From Pandoraea capi (GTDB lineage: Bacteria; Pseudomonadota; Gammaproteobacteria; Burkholderiales; Burkholderiaceae), in the NCBI RefSeq assembly GCF_902459735.1, contig NZ_CABPRV010000004.1, positions 341,850 through 405,849 on the forward strand: DNA of 64,000 bases, read 5' to 3'. The translations under genes and the position numbers were made by a program. Positions 1 through 10,083 of the stretch are shown here, one piece after another (within the stretch, counting starts at the first letter, position 1; the number at the start of each line of letters is the position of its first letter). The notes beneath the pieces are model-generated. The model saw nothing but the letters and a program-made list of their open reading frames with translations. It was not told the origin of the DNA and did no database searches.

Positions 1-467
1 GCCGTCTTCAGAATACCCGGCAGCACGCTCTCGATAGCGGCGTCGCCAATGGCGGCGAGCCCCTCGTTCGATTCGATGACCAGATGCGGCGCCACGGGCA
101 CACCGCAGCGCTCGATGAAGCGCTTCTCGGCGACCCGGTCCTGGGCGATCGCAACGCAGCGGCCCGCCGGGCTCACGGTCGTGGTTTGGGCGAGGAAGTC
201 GAGCGACTGGGCCGGCACGTTCTCGAACTCGGTCGAGACGGCAGGACACAGCGCGGCGAGTTCGGCAAGCGCCGTCTCGTCACGGTAATCGGCGACGATC
301 AGGCGGTCGGCGACAGCGCCGGCCGGACAACGCGGGTCCGGGTCCAGCACGCAGACCTTGTAACCCATCGACTGGGCGGCAAAACAGAACATGCGGCCGA
401 GTTGGCCGCCGCCCAGCATGCCCAGCCATTGGCCGGGAAGGACAGGCGCAGCGGAGGCAGAATTCAT
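1..467 (-). CDS. purK: N5-carboxyaminoimidazole ribonucleotide synthase, 3' end cut by window edge
   Basis: PurK carboxylates AIR to N5-CAIR with ATP and bicarbonate in de novo purine synthesis, in the cytoplasm. The visible N-terminal part starts [20 protein letters not shown] and contains the family's glycine-rich GGGQLGRMF stretch followed by a VCVLDPDP segment, typical of the PurK ATP-grasp preATP domain. The start is the ATG read from 467 down. The rest runs off the left edge, so about 155 residues are visible. It lies 41 bases downstream of purE on the same strand, the usual purE-purK partnership. Identity is secure; completeness cannot be judged. Confidence 0.93.
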   Translation of the reverse strand, partial: MNSASAAPVLPGQWLGMLGGGQLGRMFCFAAQSMGYKVCVLDPDPRCPAGAVADRLIVADYRDETALAELAALCPAVSTEFENVPAQSLDFLAQTTTVSPAGRCVAIAQDRVAEKRFIERCGVPVAPHLVIESNEGLAAIGDAAIESVLPGILKT

Positions 468-508
468 CTTCGGTCGGAAGCAGACGGTAGCAGGGACGTT
501 CTTTTCTT

Positions 509-1015
509 TTACAGCGCGGGCAAGGTCATGCCGCGCGCCGCTTCGGTCTGCTTCGCACGGAACGCGTCGAGCTTGTCGGCAAGCGTCTTGTCGTCGGCAG
601 CCAGCATCGAGACGGCGAACAGGGCCGCGTTGGCCGCGCCCGCTTCACCGATGGCGAAGGTGGCGACCGGCACGCCCTTGGGCATCTGCACGATGGAGAG
701 CAGCGAGTCTTCGCCGCGCAGGTACTTGCTCGGCACCGGCACGCCCAGCACCGGCACGGTCGTCTTGGCGGCGATCATGCCCGGCAGGTGCGCGGCACCG
801 CCGGCACCGGCGATGATCGCGACCAGACCGCGCTCACGCGCCGCTTCGGCGTAGCGGAACATGTCGTCCGGCATACGGTGCGCCGAGACGACCTGCGCCT
901 CGTACGGCACCCCGAACTCGGCCAGAATGGCGGCCGCGTTCTTCATCACTTCCCAGTCCGAATTGGACCCCATTACCACGCCAACGCGCGGGGCCACGGC
1001 TTGTTTGTCGCTCAT
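509..1015 (-). CDS. purE: N5-CAIR mutase (class I PurE)
   Basis: PurE moves the carboxyl group of N5-CAIR to C4, giving CAIR. The 168-residue length fits class I PurE. The N-terminal [14 protein letters not shown] carries the conserved GSxSDW substrate-binding motif, followed by the [13 protein letters not shown] segment with the catalytic SAHR, and later the [12 protein letters not shown] loop. It sits between purC (16 bases upstream) and purK (41 bases downstream), all on the minus strand, so the three genes almost certainly form one operon. Confidence 0.97.
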   Translation of the reverse strand: MSDKQAVAPRVGVVMGSNSDWEVMKNAAAILAEFGVPYEAQVVSAHRMPDDMFRYAEAARERGLVAIIAGAGGAAHLPGMIAAKTTVPVLGVPVPSKYLRGEDSLLSIVQMPKGVPVATFAIGEAGAANAALFAVSMLAADDKTLADKLDAFRAKQTEAARGMTLPAL

Positions 1016-1031
1016 GTCTTTCCTGCCCCGC

Positions 1032-1937
1032 TCAGGCCAGTTGCTGGCCGGTCAGGCGCTCGAGCGCCTCGCGGTACTTGGCCGCCGTCTTCTCGACGAC
1101 TTCGGCCGGCAGTGCCGGTGCGGGCGGGGTCTTGCCCCACGGCTGCGTTTCGAGCCAGTCGCGCACGAACTGCTTGTCGAACGACGGCGGGTTGCTGCCC
1201 ACGGCGTACGAGTCGGCCGGCCAGAAGCGCGACGAATCGGCGGTCAGCGCTTCGTCCATCAGGTGAAGCTTGCCGTCGTCGTCCAGACCGAATTCGAATT
1301 TCGTGTCGGCGATGATGATGCCGCGCGTCGCGGCGTAAGCGGCCGCTTCCTTGTACAGACGGATCGAGATGTCGCGGATCTGCTCGGCCAGTTCACGACC
1401 GACGCGGCTCACCATGTCGTCGAAGCTGATGTTCTCGTCGTGCTCGCCCAGTTCGGCCTTGGCCGCCGGGGTGAAGATCGGTTCCGGCAGTTGCTGCGCG
1501 TTTTGCAGACCGGCCGGCAGCTTCACGCCGCACACGGCGCCCGTTGCCTGATAGTCCTTCCAGCCGCTGCCGGCCAGATAACCGCGCACCACGGCTTCGA
1601 CGAGAATCGGCTTCAGACGCTTGACGACGACCGCACGGCCGGCGACCTGAGCGACTTCATCTGCCGAGACGACCGTCTCCGGCGCCACACCGGTCAGGTG
1701 ATTCGGCACAACGTGGGCGAGCTTGTCGAACCAGAAGTTGGCCATCTGGTTGAGCACACGGCCCTTGCCCGGAATCGGCTCGCCCATGATCACGTCGAAC
1801 GCCGAGAGGCGGTCCGTCGTCACGATCAGCAGCTTGTCGTCGCCGACGGCGTAGTTATCGCGCACTTTGCCGCGCGAGAGCAGCGGCAGGCTCTTGAGGG
1901 AGGATTCGTACAGGGCGTTCAGAGCGGGGGTAGTCAC
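1032..1937 (-). CDS. purC: SAICAR synthase
   Basis: PurC ligates CAIR to aspartate with ATP to form SAICAR. The protein has the family N-terminus ([16 protein letters not shown]), the [15 protein letters not shown] block, and the [10 protein letters not shown] segment of the long proteobacterial type (about 301 residues). I take the GTG at 1937 as start because the family begins at this level ([13 protein letters not shown]). An ATG 27 bases upstream at 1964 adds only MPFLILGPA, which does not look conserved. It is the first gene of the purC-purE-purK operon. Confidence 0.95.
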   Translation of the reverse strand: MTTPALNALYESSLKSLPLLSRGKVRDNYAVGDDKLLIVTTDRLSAFDVIMGEPIPGKGRVLNQMANFWFDKLAHVVPNHLTGVAPETVVSADEVAQVAGRAVVVKRLKPILVEAVVRGYLAGSGWKDYQATGAVCGVKLPAGLQNAQQLPEPIFTPAAKAELGEHDENISFDDMVSRVGRELAEQIRDISIRLYKEAAAYAATRGIIIADTKFEFGLDDDGKLHLMDEALTADSSRFWPADSYAVGSNPPSFDKQFVRDWLETQPWGKTPPAPALPAEVVEKTAAKYREALERLTGQQLA

Positions 1938-1999
1938 GGCGGGACCCAATATCAGGAAGGGCAAAGGCGTAATTATACGCGCGTCGGGGGGTGTTTCAC

Positions 2000-2039
2000 G
2001 AAGATGTCGGTCCGGCGCGTGCCGGGCGACGACATCTTC
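2000..2039. repeat. Strong nested hairpin upstream of purC
   Basis: GAAGATGTCG (2000-2009) pairs perfectly with CGACATCTTC (2030-2039). Inside, CCGGC pairs with GCCGG around a 4-nt loop. It lies between the unknown gene ending at 2069 and the purC start at 1937, so it would fold in a purC leader transcript. There is no T-run, so a classic terminator is unlikely. A processing, stability or attenuation role is possible but not shown. Confidence 0.5.
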
Positions 2040-2068
2040 CCGACATCCCCGGGTCCTGGCGCCCGCTG

Positions 2069-3772
2069 TCAGTCACGAAATCCGGCCGCGAGCCGCGCCT
2101 TCTCGCCCTCGGCCACCAGCAAGGCGACGACCGGCGAGCGCGAGACCGGGTTCGTCATGACGCTGCCGCGCCGCTGGCAATGCCAGTGCCAGTCGATGAC
2201 TGACCCGACGTCGTAATACTTATTGTCGCACGTCAGCCCATAGTCGTCGAACGACACCAGACGCACGGCATCGGGACTCCCCGGATCGATGGCCTCCTGC
2301 GAAATCCGGTCGGTGTGAGCGCCGACGTAGCCGGGACTGAGGAATCGCACGCCGCTGAGCACGCCGATCTCTTCGCGTAGCCACAGCAACGCCGTACCCG
2401 GCGGCAGACCGCCTGCCGCCAGCAGCGGCGGGACGCGTTCGAAGTTCGCTTCGAGCATGCCGGCCAGTTGACGCCGCCCCTGCGTGCCATGCCAGTCGAC
2501 GTCGCCATTCGCGATCAAATCGGGCAGATGCTGCGTGAGCAGCGCCACTTTCCGCTCCCAGCGCGGATCGCCGCGCCCGGGGGTGCGCAGCATCGCCGTG
2601 AGCCGGGAGAGCTCCGCCACCAGATCCAAGCTGCGCGCCGCCGCGTTGATGTGATGATCGCTGACCTCCGAGCGCTGGGCGACGACTTCCGTGGCGAGTT
2701 GACTGCGCAGCCGCGCGTCGCCCGCCCGGAGTTGCAGCGCCGCACTGGCGATGACCGCGCAGGGCCGCGCAATGCCGTGCTCGGAACATACCAGCACGGT
2801 CTTGCCGGGATGACTTCGCATGAAATCCGCGATGCCCTTGCCGGCGCGCCAGAGCGTTGCGCCGTCGATCTGCGCGTCGAAGCGCTCCATGCCCGCGAAT
2901 TCCATGAACTGCACGTGCGACAGACCCCCGTCGAGATTGCCGTGGGATGAGGCGACGGCGGACGTCGATGACGCGGGTGCAGCATGACGCTGGCTCGCCC
3001 CGCGACGGGTAACCGCAGCGATGTACTCGCCGATGGGCCGCTCACGGTAACCCGATCCGGCTGCGGCGCCGTCCGCTCCCTCACGCCCATCGAGGCCATC
3101 GCACCCATCACGCCCCACGGCCCCCATGTCAGCCAAGTCACGCACACCCGCACGCATCGCGCCCGGCTCGACACTGAAAACCGCGCCGATCTGCGCATGC
3201 GCCTTGAGCATACGGGTCAACGAGCGCGCCTCGGCCGGGGTCGCCGTGGGCCCGACGATGAAGCGACAGCCGCCCAGTTCGAGCAGGCCGTAGCGCGTGC
3301 ATTCGCTCCCGACGCGAATCAGCGTGGCCGTGTTCACGCCGTAGCGTTCGGCCCAGCGTTGCGCGCCCTCCCGAATCGGCTGCACCCAATCGGGTGCCGG
3401 ATCGTCGCAGCCCCAAAGCCTGATCGGTAATGTCAGGTCGATCGGGGCAGCATGGGCGTCGGTCTTGAGGGCACGTCCGGCACCCGCCCTGACGCCACCT
3501 CGCCAATCGGCGGCCATCGTCATGCGCAGATCGGCCGAAACGTCTGCTGATCTGCCGGTCGACGTCGGTGCGCCAGGCATTTGAGATTTTTGGGACGCCC
3601 GCGCCGACGCATGGGATACGGCGCCCGGCCCGCGCAGTGCCGGCGTACGGTTGAGGGTGCCTGTCAGCGACGTCGCCATGGCACCGGTACGCGACGGTGG
3701 CGGCGAAGATTCCTCGGGGCTGGACAGCCCAAGACAGCGGGTGACGGTCTTGGGAAAGCGATTGAACGGCAT
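2069..3772 (-). CDS. Unknown 567-residue protein with phosphatase-like loop and U-box-like C-terminus; candidate effector
   Basis: I do not recognise a named family. I place the start at the ATG at 3772, which has a GGAG seven bases upstream; an ATG at 3829 would add 19 residues. The first 100 residues are rich in Ser, Pro, Thr and Ala, like a secreted effector leader. Around residue 325, [20 protein letters not shown] resembles the dual-specificity phosphatase P-loop, but Cys329 and Arg336 are separated by six residues rather than five, so catalysis is doubtful. Residues about 510-550 ([16 protein letters not shown], then TNPVSRSPV) strongly resemble the second half of a U-box (G-x-T/Y-Y-D, I-x-x-W, N-P-V-T-R-S-P). 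No membrane segment or classical signal peptide is evident. It sits alone between a divergent secreted-protein gene and purC. Effector function is inference. Confidence 0.55.
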   Translation of the reverse strand: MPFNRFPKTVTRCLGLSSPEESSPPPSRTGAMATSLTGTLNRTPALRGPGAVSHASARASQKSQMPGAPTSTGRSADVSADLRMTMAADWRGGVRAGAGRALKTDAHAAPIDLTLPIRLWGCDDPAPDWVQPIREGAQRWAERYGVNTATLIRVGSECTRYGLLELGGCRFIVGPTATPAEARSLTRMLKAHAQIGAVFSVEPGAMRAGVRDLADMGAVGRDGCDGLDGREGADGAAAGSGYRERPIGEYIAAVTRRGASQRHAAPASSTSAVASSHGNLDGGLSHVQFMEFAGMERFDAQIDGATLWRAGKGIADFMRSHPGKTVLVCSEHGIARPCAVIASAALQLRAGDARLRSQLATEVVAQRSEVSDHHINAAARSLDLVAELSRLTAMLRTPGRGDPRWERKVALLTQHLPDLIANGDVDWHGTQGRRQLAGMLEANFERVPPLLAAGGLPPGTALLWLREEIGVLSGVRFLSPGYVGAHTDRISQEAIDPGSPDAVRLVSFDDYGLTCDNKYYDVGSVIDWHWHCQRRGSVMTNPVSRSPVVALLVAEGEKARLAAGFRD

Positions 3773-4001
3773 CGAAAACTCCGGGTGGCCCAGAATGGGC
3801 GGGTTGGCGGGAGGCACGGAGACTGCCACGCCCCCTGCCGCCGGACTTCCGGGATTGACCGCACCGCTGTCGTTTCATGCCGACGCCGGAGCCGCCGCAT
3901 CTTCAGGCCGAGCGCCAGCCGGGGTTTCGCCGTCCTTCGCCGGTCGAGGATGTTGCCTAGAATGGAAACGTTCACCCGCCAAAGAGGCAAAGGGGGCTGC
4001 C

Positions 4002-4571
4002 GTGACGCTCGTCAGTTTCGTGACTTATGTCACTTTCACCGCTTTCGCCCTGCTGGGCGGCGTCCCGGCGTGGGCGCAGACGGCACCGACGCACCCGAGC
4101 GCCTCCCCCTCGACCGCGCCCCACAAGCCGTCGCCTCGGGCCAAGGCACCGCACGCGGCGTCCGGCAGCAGCGCGTCGAGCGCCCCGGCCGATGCCGACG
4201 AACGCCTCGCGCTCCCACGGCTCATCGCCATCGCCACGTCTGACAACGACGACGACATTCCTCGCTTTGCCCTGTATGCGGCGCGCGACATCGAACAACT
4301 GGGGTTGCAGTTCCCGGCGCAGACGGCCAATGCGGCGCCCGACAGCGAGGTCGTCATCACCATGCGCCTGCGTGACAGCGCGACCGCGCGCATGCGGGAT
4401 TTCTCACGCCAGCATATGAACGAGCCGATGACGCTGATCGTCGACGGCGTGGAGATGCTCACCGCGACGATTCGCTCGGAGCTCGGCGGCAAGTTTCAAT
4501 TGCAACTGCCCAAAGAAAAAGCCCGGCTTCTGTTCCAGCGGGTGCTGGCGAAAGCCGGGCCTGCGACCTGA
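4002..4571 (+). CDS. Secreted protein with SecD P1-head-like domain
   Basis: The chosen GTG start at 4002 has an AAGGGGG ribosome site about five bases upstream and gives a clean Sec signal peptide (VTLVSFVTYVTFTAFALLGG, cleavage after AWA). The mature protein has a Pro/Ala/Ser-rich linker, then about 115 residues. Within these, VVITMRLRDSATARMRDFSR followed by PMTLIVDGVEMLTATIRSEL resembles the SecDF P1 head subdomain, where a polar strand-helix unit is followed by a LxVDGxxxxxPxIR segment. There are no membrane helices after the signal, so it is not SecD itself. About 189 residues; role unknown, probably periplasmic. Its 3' end contains the terminator of the convergent fba gene. Confidence 0.72.
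   Translation: MTLVSFVTYVTFTAFALLGGVPAWAQTAPTHPSASPSTAPHKPSPRAKAPHAASGSSASSAPADADERLALPRLIAIATSDNDDDIPRFALYAARDIEQLGLQFPAQTANAAPDSEVVITMRLRDSATARMRDFSRQHMNEPMTLIVDGVEMLTATIRSELGGKFQLQLPKEKARLLFQRVLAKAGPAT
4521..4560 (-). terminator. Rho-independent terminator for fba, inside the convergent CDS
   Basis: GCCCGGCTT (4521-4529) pairs with AAGCCGGGC (4552-4560). On the minus strand the stem is followed by GCTTTTTCTTT, a good T-run. The element is about 120 bases beyond the fba stop and lies wholly within the last 60 bases of the plus-strand coding region. Confidence 0.65.
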
Positions 4572-4683
4572 GCGGGGATGTCCGTGCGACGCAACGTGCA
4601 ACGTGACGGTCCGTCGACATCTCCCGGCTCCGGCAGGGCAACGCGCCATGCGAGACGTGTCTCTTACGGCGTGAGTTGCCTGA

Positions 4684-5748
4684 TTACTTCACGATCTGTG
4701 CAAGGTCGCCGCTCTTGTACTTCTCGGCCATCTTCTCGAGCGAGACCGTCTTGATCTTGCCCGCCTGACCTTCGCAGCCGAACGACAGATAGCGCGCCTT
4801 GCAAACCTGCTTGGCGGCTTCACGTGCCGGCTTCAGGTAGTCGCGCGGGTCGAACTTGCTCGGGTTTTCGAACAGATAACGACGAATCGCGCCGGTCATG
4901 GCCAGACGGATGTCGGTATCGATGTTGATCTTGCGCACGCCGTGCTTGATGCCTTCGACGATCTCTTCGACCGGCACGCCGTACGTTTCCTTCATGTCGC
5001 CACCGAATTCACGGATTTCGGCGAGCAGTTCCTGCGGCACCGACGACGAACCATGCATCACCAGGTGGGTGTTCGGAATGCGGCGGTGGATTTCCTTGAT
5101 GCGGTCGATGGCGAGAATGTCGCCCGTCGGCTTGCGGCTGAACTTGTAGGCGCCGTGCGAGGTACCGATGGCGATGGCCAGCGCGTCGCACTGCGTCTGT
5201 TGCACGAAGTCGGCAGCCTGATCCGGGTCGGTCAGCAGTTGCTCGCGGGTCATCGTGCCGTCGGCGCCGTGGCCGTCTTCCTTGTCGCCCTTCATCGTTT
5301 CGAGCGAACCCAGCACGCCCAGCTCGGCTTCCACCGTCACGCCGATGTAGTGCGAGAACTCGACGACCTTCTTCGACACTTCGACGTTGTACTCGTAGCT
5401 GGCGACCGACTTGCCGTCGGCTTCGAGCGAGCCGTCCATCATCACGCTCGAGAAACCGCTCTTGATGGCGGCCATGCACACGGCCGGCGACTGGCCGTGA
5501 TCCTGGTGCATCACCACCGGGATATGCGGGTAGGCTTCCACGGCGGCCGAGATCAGGTGACGCAGGAACGCTTCGCCGGCGTACTTACGGGCACCGGCCG
5601 AAGCTTGCATGATGACCGGCGCACCGACTTCGTCGGCGGCGGCCATGATGGCGGAGACCTGCTCCAGATTGTTGACGTTGAAGGCCGGCAGACCGTAGCC
5701 GTTTTCGGCGGCGTGGTCGAGCAGCTGTCGCATAGAGACTAGGGGCAT
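4684..5748 (-). CDS. fba: Class II fructose-1,6-bisphosphate aldolase
   Basis: Cleaves fructose 1,6-bisphosphate to DHAP and glyceraldehyde 3-phosphate, using a divalent metal. The 354-residue protein has the class IIB pattern: [20 protein letters not shown] at the start, the metal-binding [11 protein letters not shown] with its two histidines, [10 protein letters not shown], the [11 protein letters not shown] glycine-rich loop, and HGSSSVP followed by [15 protein letters not shown] lies seven bases before the ATG. It is the middle of the minus-strand order pgk, pyk, fba common in Burkholderiaceae, though 132 bases separate it from pyk. Confidence 0.97.
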   Translation of the reverse strand: MPLVSMRQLLDHAAENGYGLPAFNVNNLEQVSAIMAAADEVGAPVIMQASAGARKYAGEAFLRHLISAAVEAYPHIPVVMHQDHGQSPAVCMAAIKSGFSSVMMDGSLEADGKSVASYEYNVEVSKKVVEFSHYIGVTVEAELGVLGSLETMKGDKEDGHGADGTMTREQLLTDPDQAADFVQQTQCDALAIAIGTSHGAYKFSRKPTGDILAIDRIKEIHRRIPNTHLVMHGSSSVPQELLAEIREFGGDMKETYGVPVEEIVEGIKHGVRKINIDTDIRLAMTGAIRRYLFENPSKFDPRDYLKPAREAAKQVCKARYLSFGCEGQAGKIKTVSLEKMAEKYKSGDLAQIVK

Positions 5749-5880
5749 GATGTTCTCCTTGGAATCAAAAACTAAGCAAATCTTTCCTCGATCCAGAGGC
5801 GCCCCTCATGACGACGGCTCGCGAGCGGCGTGACGCGTGCAAAGCACTGCGCCCTCGCCGCCATCGCGCGGCCCGCGTCG

Positions 5881-7323
5881 TCATGCGTGGCCCACCTGGA
5901 CGATCTTCAACGTATTGGTGCCGCCGGGTTGTCCCATCGGCTCGCCTACCGTCAGCACGATCGTGTCGCCGCGCTTCACGACACCGCTCGAGAGCAGCAG
6001 TTGTTCTGCCTGCTTGAGCGCCTGGTCGCGGTCATGCGCGGCGTCCGCGCGCATGGCGTAGACATTGCGATACAGCGCCATTTTGCGATGACTGCTGAGC
6101 TGCGAAGTCAGGGCAAAAATCGGCACATGGATCTTGTGACGAGACAGCCACAACGCGGTCGCGCCCGACTCGGTCAGCGCCACGATGGCTTTCGCGCCAA
6201 GATGATACGCGGTAAACAAGGCACCGGCGGCAATCGTTTGATCAATGCGCGTAAAAGTTTGGTCCAGCCAGTCGCGATCGAGTTCCACCGTTTCCGAGCG
6301 CTCGGCTTCGACGCAAATCGCCGCCATCGTTTCGATGGTTTCGACCGGATACTTGCCCGCGGCGCTCTCGGCCGACAGCATCACGGCGTCGGTGCCGTCG
6401 AGCACCGCGTTGGCGACGTCCGACACTTCGGCACGGGTCGGCACCGGATTGTGGATCATCGACTCCATCATCTGCGTGGCCGTGATGGTCGTCTTGTTCA
6501 TCTCGCGCGCCAGCCGGATCATGCGCTTCTGAAGCGCCGGGACCGCCGCATTGCCGACTTCGATGGCCAGATCGCCACGCGCGACCATGATGCAGTCCGA
6601 CGCCGCCAGAATCTCTTCGAGCGCCGGAATCGCTTCCGCACGTTCGATCTTGGCGATCATCAGCGGCTTGATGCCGTAGGGCTCGCCGGCCACGTTCGCC
6701 AGACGACGCGCCATTTCCATATCGGTGGCGTTCTTCGGAAACGAGACCGCGACGTAGTCGGCGCCCAGCGCCATCGCGGTCTTGATGTCTTCCATGTCCT
6801 TGGCGGTCAGCGCCGGCGCCGTCAGCCCGCCGCCCTGGCGGTTGATGCCCTTGTTGTTCGACAGATCGCCGCCGACCTTCACGGTCGTGTGGATCTCGGT
6901 GCCGAGCACGCGATCGACGATCAGCACGATCAGGCCGTCGTTGAGCAGCAGCACGTCGCCCGTGCGCACGTCGCGCGGCAGTTCCTTGTAGTCCAGCCCG
7001 ACGCGCTCGTCGTTACCGAGTTCGCATTCGGCGTCCAGAATGAAGCGGGCGCCGGCTTCGAGCGTCGTCTTGCCGTTCTCGAACTTGCCGACGCGAATCT
7101 TCGGACCTTGCAGGTCGGCCATGATGGCCACTTCGCGGCCCGCCGCCTTGGCGGCCGCGCGCACCATCTCGGCGCGCTCGATGTGGTCTTGCGCCTTGCC
7201 GTGCGAGAAGTTCAGGCGAACGACGTCGACGCCTGCGGCGATCATGCGCGAAAGCACTTCCGGCGTGCTCGATGCCGGACCGATGGTGGCGACGATCTTG
7301 GTGGAGCGGTTCATTACATCCAT
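5881..7323 (-). CDS. pyk: Pyruvate kinase
   Basis: Transfers phosphate from phosphoenolpyruvate to ADP. The family start NRSTKIVATIGPASSTPEVL and the VDVVRLNFSHG block with the active-site Arg are present, then the GDLAIEVG and TATQMMESMI segments. Several ATGs are possible. I use 7323 (480 residues) because AGAGGA sits seven bases upstream; the ATG at 7314 gives the canonical MNRSTKIV start and is equally plausible. The upstream ATG at 7359 would add an unconserved SKALLPKEDEE leader. The gene follows pgk by about 230 bases, with its own leader. Confidence 0.95.
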   Translation of the reverse strand: MDVMNRSTKIVATIGPASSTPEVLSRMIAAGVDVVRLNFSHGKAQDHIERAEMVRAAAKAAGREVAIMADLQGPKIRVGKFENGKTTLEAGARFILDAECELGNDERVGLDYKELPRDVRTGDVLLLNDGLIVLIVDRVLGTEIHTTVKVGGDLSNNKGINRQGGGLTAPALTAKDMEDIKTAMALGADYVAVSFPKNATDMEMARRLANVAGEPYGIKPLMIAKIERAEAIPALEEILAASDCIMVARGDLAIEVGNAAVPALQKRMIRLAREMNKTTITATQMMESMIHNPVPTRAEVSDVANAVLDGTDAVMLSAESAAGKYPVETIETMAAICVEAERSETVELDRDWLDQTFTRIDQTIAAGALFTAYHLGAKAIVALTESGATALWLSRHKIHVPIFALTSQLSSHRKMALYRNVYAMRADAAHDRDQALKQAEQLLLSSGVVKRGDTIVLTVGEPMGQPGGTNTLKIVQVGHA

Positions 7324-7414
7324 CTCTTCATCCTCTTTTGGTAGCAGCGCTTTCGACATAACTGGCGCTTAGAGGTTTGTAACGCAATTAGGCCGCCGCA
7401 GGTTAACCAAAAAG

Positions 7415-7433
7415 TTCGTATTGTCCGTACGAA
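7415..7433. promoter_or_regulatory. Possible operator or hairpin in the pyk leader
   Basis: TTCGTA (7415-7420) and TACGAA (7428-7433) form a six-base inverted repeat with a 7-nt spacer, about 95 bases upstream of the pyk start. It could be a repressor half-site pair. The arms are short, so chance is a real alternative. Confidence 0.25.
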
Positions 7434-7553
7434 ATCGTTTGATTCGATCCCAAACGTTCGCAATAAAGCGGCCGAAACCACCATCTGCCAACGTCTCCGG
7501 GACCGTCCAACCGGCCCGCGAGCCCCGCCCCACCTGCCTTCGTGTATCCGCGA

Positions 7554-8759
7554 TCAGTTCGACCGGGCGGCGCGTTGTTGCAACACGTCGACGGCCGGCA
7601 GCGTCTTGCCTTCCAGGAATTCCAGGAAGGCGCCGCCACCGGTCGAGATGTAGCTGACCTGATCGGCGATACCGTACTTGGCGATGGCCGCGAGCGTGTC
7701 GCCGCCGCCGGCGATCGAGAAGCCCTTGGCGGCAGCGATGGCGCGCGCCAGGGTTTCCGTGCCGTGACCGAACTGGTCGAATTCGAACACCCCGACCGGG
7801 CCGTTCCACACGATGGTGCCGGCGCTGCCCAGTTGTTCGGCCAGCTTGGCGGCCGTTTGCGGGCCGATGTCGAGGATCATGTCGTCGGCAGCCACGTCGG
7901 CCGCGGCCTTCACGGTCGCTTCGGCGGTGGCGCTGAATTCCTTGGCGCAGACGACGTCCGTCGGGATCGGTACCGACGCGCCGCGTGCGGCCATGGCGTC
8001 GATGATCGCGCGCGCCTCGCCGACCAGATCGGCTTCGGCGAGCGACTTGCCGATCGGCAGGCCGGCGGCCAGCATGAACGTGTTGGCGATGCCGCCGCCC
8101 ACGATCAGCTGATCGACCTTGTCGGCTAGCGTCTTGAGAATGGTGAGCTTGGTCGAGACCTTGGAGCCGGCCACGATGGCCACGAGCGGACGCGCCGGTG
8201 CGTTCAGCGCCTTGCCCAGCGCTTCGAGTTCCGCGGCGAGCAGCGGACCGGCGCAGGCAACGGGGGCGTACTTGGCGATGCCGTGCGTCGTGGCTTCGGC
8301 GCGGTGGGCGGTGCCGAACGCGTCGTTCACATAGACGTCGCACAGCTTGGCCATCTTCTGCGCCAGTTCGTCGTTGTCCTTCTTCTCGCCCTTGTTGACG
8401 CGGCAGTTCTCCAGCAGCACGACCGTGCCGGGGGCCACGTCGAAGCCGCCGTCGACCCAGTCAGCCACCAGCTTCACGTCGCGGCCGAGCAGTTCCGACA
8501 GACGCTGCGCCACCGGGGCGAGCGAATCGGCGGGCTTGAACTCGCCTTCGGTCGGGCGGCCCAGATGCGAGGTGACCATCACGGCAGCGCCGGCGTCGAG
8601 CGACATCTGAATGGCGGGCACCGAGGCGCGGATCCGCGTGTCTTCCGTGATACGGCCGTTATCGTCTTGCGGCACGTTCAAATCGGCGCGGATGAAGACA
8701 CGTTTGCCCGCAAGGGCGCCCTGAGCGATCAAATCGGAAAGACGTACGACGGAAGCCAT
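7554..8759 (-). CDS. pgk: Phosphoglycerate kinase
   Basis: Converts 1,3-bisphosphoglycerate and ADP to 3-phosphoglycerate and ATP. The 401-residue length is usual. Recognisable blocks are [49 protein letters not shown], the hinge segment [14 protein letters not shown], and the C-terminal nucleotide loop [16 protein letters not shown]. It is upstream of pyk and fba on the minus strand. No gene for glyceraldehyde-3-phosphate dehydrogenase is in the window. Confidence 0.98.
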   Translation of the reverse strand: MASVVRLSDLIAQGALAGKRVFIRADLNVPQDDNGRITEDTRIRASVPAIQMSLDAGAAVMVTSHLGRPTEGEFKPADSLAPVAQRLSELLGRDVKLVADWVDGGFDVAPGTVVLLENCRVNKGEKKDNDELAQKMAKLCDVYVNDAFGTAHRAEATTHGIAKYAPVACAGPLLAAELEALGKALNAPARPLVAIVAGSKVSTKLTILKTLADKVDQLIVGGGIANTFMLAAGLPIGKSLAEADLVGEARAIIDAMAARGASVPIPTDVVCAKEFSATAEATVKAAADVAADDMILDIGPQTAAKLAEQLGSAGTIVWNGPVGVFEFDQFGHGTETLARAIAAAKGFSIAGGGDTLAAIAKYGIADQVSYISTGGGAFLEFLEGKTLPAVDVLQQRAARSN

Positions 8760-8845
8760 GAGAATCCGGAATAAATGGTGGGAAAAACATGCATTTTAAC
8801 TGATCCGACCCACCGGATGCCCATTTTCACGGCGAGAGGTTCCAC

Positions 8846-9169
8846 CTACAGGAACAGTCGTCCCAGCGTGTAGACGACCATGCCGACCGCGATCATCTCG
8901 ATCATGTTGCGCCGCCAGACGAACCAGCCCGTGGCCGCGACTGCCGCCGCCAGCTTGTGATTGCCCAGATGCAACGCAAACTGATGATCGAGCAGCATGA
9001 CCTCGGGCACGACGATCACGGCCAGCGCCGCCGCCGGCGCATAGCGCAGCGCACGTTGCAGACGCTGGGGCAGCGCCACACGGTCGCCGCCGAGCAGGAA
9101 GAGCGTGCGCGTGACGATGGTGACCGCCGTCATGGCGACGAAGGCGAACCAGATCTCAAAGGTGCTCAT
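8846..9169 (-). CDS. azlD: AzlD-type branched-chain amino acid exporter subunit
   Basis: A 107-residue, nearly all hydrophobic protein with about four membrane segments (WFAFVAMTAVTIVTRTLFLL at the start; a WFVWRRNMIEMIAVGMVVYT end). Size and pattern match the small AzlD subunit, which pairs with AzlC to export branched-chain amino acids or analogues. The ATG overlaps the azlC stop by four bases, indicating translational coupling. The exact substrate is not shown by the sequence. Confidence 0.88.
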   Translation of the reverse strand: MSTFEIWFAFVAMTAVTIVTRTLFLLGGDRVALPQRLQRALRYAPAAALAVIVVPEVMLLDHQFALHLGNHKLAAAVAATGWFVWRRNMIEMIAVGMVVYTLGRLFL

Positions 9170-10083
9170 CGACGGCGCTCCCCGGCATGACGGCGTTCCT
9201 CGTCCATGACTTCCACGGCTTGCTCGGCCTGCACGACTTCATTTCGAATGTCGAGGGGGCTCGCCGCTGTCGGCGGCGCCACCGGAATCGGCACTTTCAC
9301 CGGATCCGCCAGCGCCAGCCGCTTCGTGTGACGTGAGGCCAGTTCGTCGCACACCATGCCGGCGGCGAGCGCGCCGATCACGCCCAGCACGAGATTGAGG
9401 CGGTACGGCAGATCGAAGGCCAGCACGCCGATGAGCGACGCGAGCGCCACGGCGAGCATCGTCGAGCGGCTGTTGATCGTGTGCACCATCATAGGAATGA
9501 GCGCGAGCGTGCCCGCAAATCCCAGCCCCCAGCTATCGGGCACGAGCGCGCCCAGCAAGATGCCGAGCGTCGACGAGATATGCCATACCGCCCAATTGCT
9601 GAGCGTGATGCCGTAGTAGGTGCCCTCTTTGCCCGGCACGTAGCCGTTGGCGAAATTCTGATTCATGAACATCACGAACCCGAGGTCGCCGTTCACATAG
9701 CCGAGCGCGATGCGGCGCGGCAGGGACAGATAGGAGAAATGCGGTTGCAGCCCGGCGCTGAAAATCACGAAACGCAGATTGACGATGCCGACCGTCAGCA
9801 GAATCGTCCACAGCGGCATGCCCGCAGCGAACAGGGGCAGTGACGCCAACTGCGCCGAACCGGCGTAGAGCATCAGGCTCATGCCGATGGCCTGCGGCAC
9901 GGTGAGCACCGATTTGCTCATGGCGACGCCGGTGACCAGCCCCCATGAAAAGATCGCAGGCAATAGCGGCGAAATAATGCGAAAACCCGCCGCGAACCCT
10001 TCACGTTCGGCGGCTGGCAAGCGAAACATTGGCATGGTCGGCTGGGGGGCGAGCGCCGTGACGAACGACGCGGTGTCTGGCAT
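9166..10083 (-). CDS. azlC: AzlC-type branched-chain amino acid exporter, large subunit
   Basis: A 305-residue inner-membrane protein. The EGFAAGFRIISPLLPAIFSW start and the LMLYAGSAQLASLPLFAAG and VNLRFVIFSAGLQPHF blocks are typical AzlC (LIV-E family). The last 60 residues are a charged cytoplasmic tail (SRHTKRLALADPVKVPIPV onward), longer than many homologues. It is transcribed with azlD (four-base overlap) and is divergent from the zinc-finger gene. Confidence 0.9.
   Translation of the reverse strand: MPDTASFVTALAPQPTMPMFRLPAAEREGFAAGFRIISPLLPAIFSWGLVTGVAMSKSVLTVPQAIGMSLMLYAGSAQLASLPLFAAGMPLWTILLTVGIVNLRFVIFSAGLQPHFSYLSLPRRIALGYVNGDLGFVMFMNQNFANGYVPGKEGTYYGITLSNWAVWHISSTLGILLGALVPDSWGLGFAGTLALIPMMVHTINSRSTMLAVALASLIGVLAFDLPYRLNLVLGVIGALAAGMVCDELASRHTKRLALADPVKVPIPVAPPTAASPLDIRNEVVQAEQAVEVMDEERRHAGERRR

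Noticed and set aside
3060-3080. Active dual-specificity phosphatase in the unknown protein
   Set aside because: The loop has six rather than five residues between Cys and Arg and lacks the usual His before Cys, so activity is doubtful. It is kept only as resemblance.
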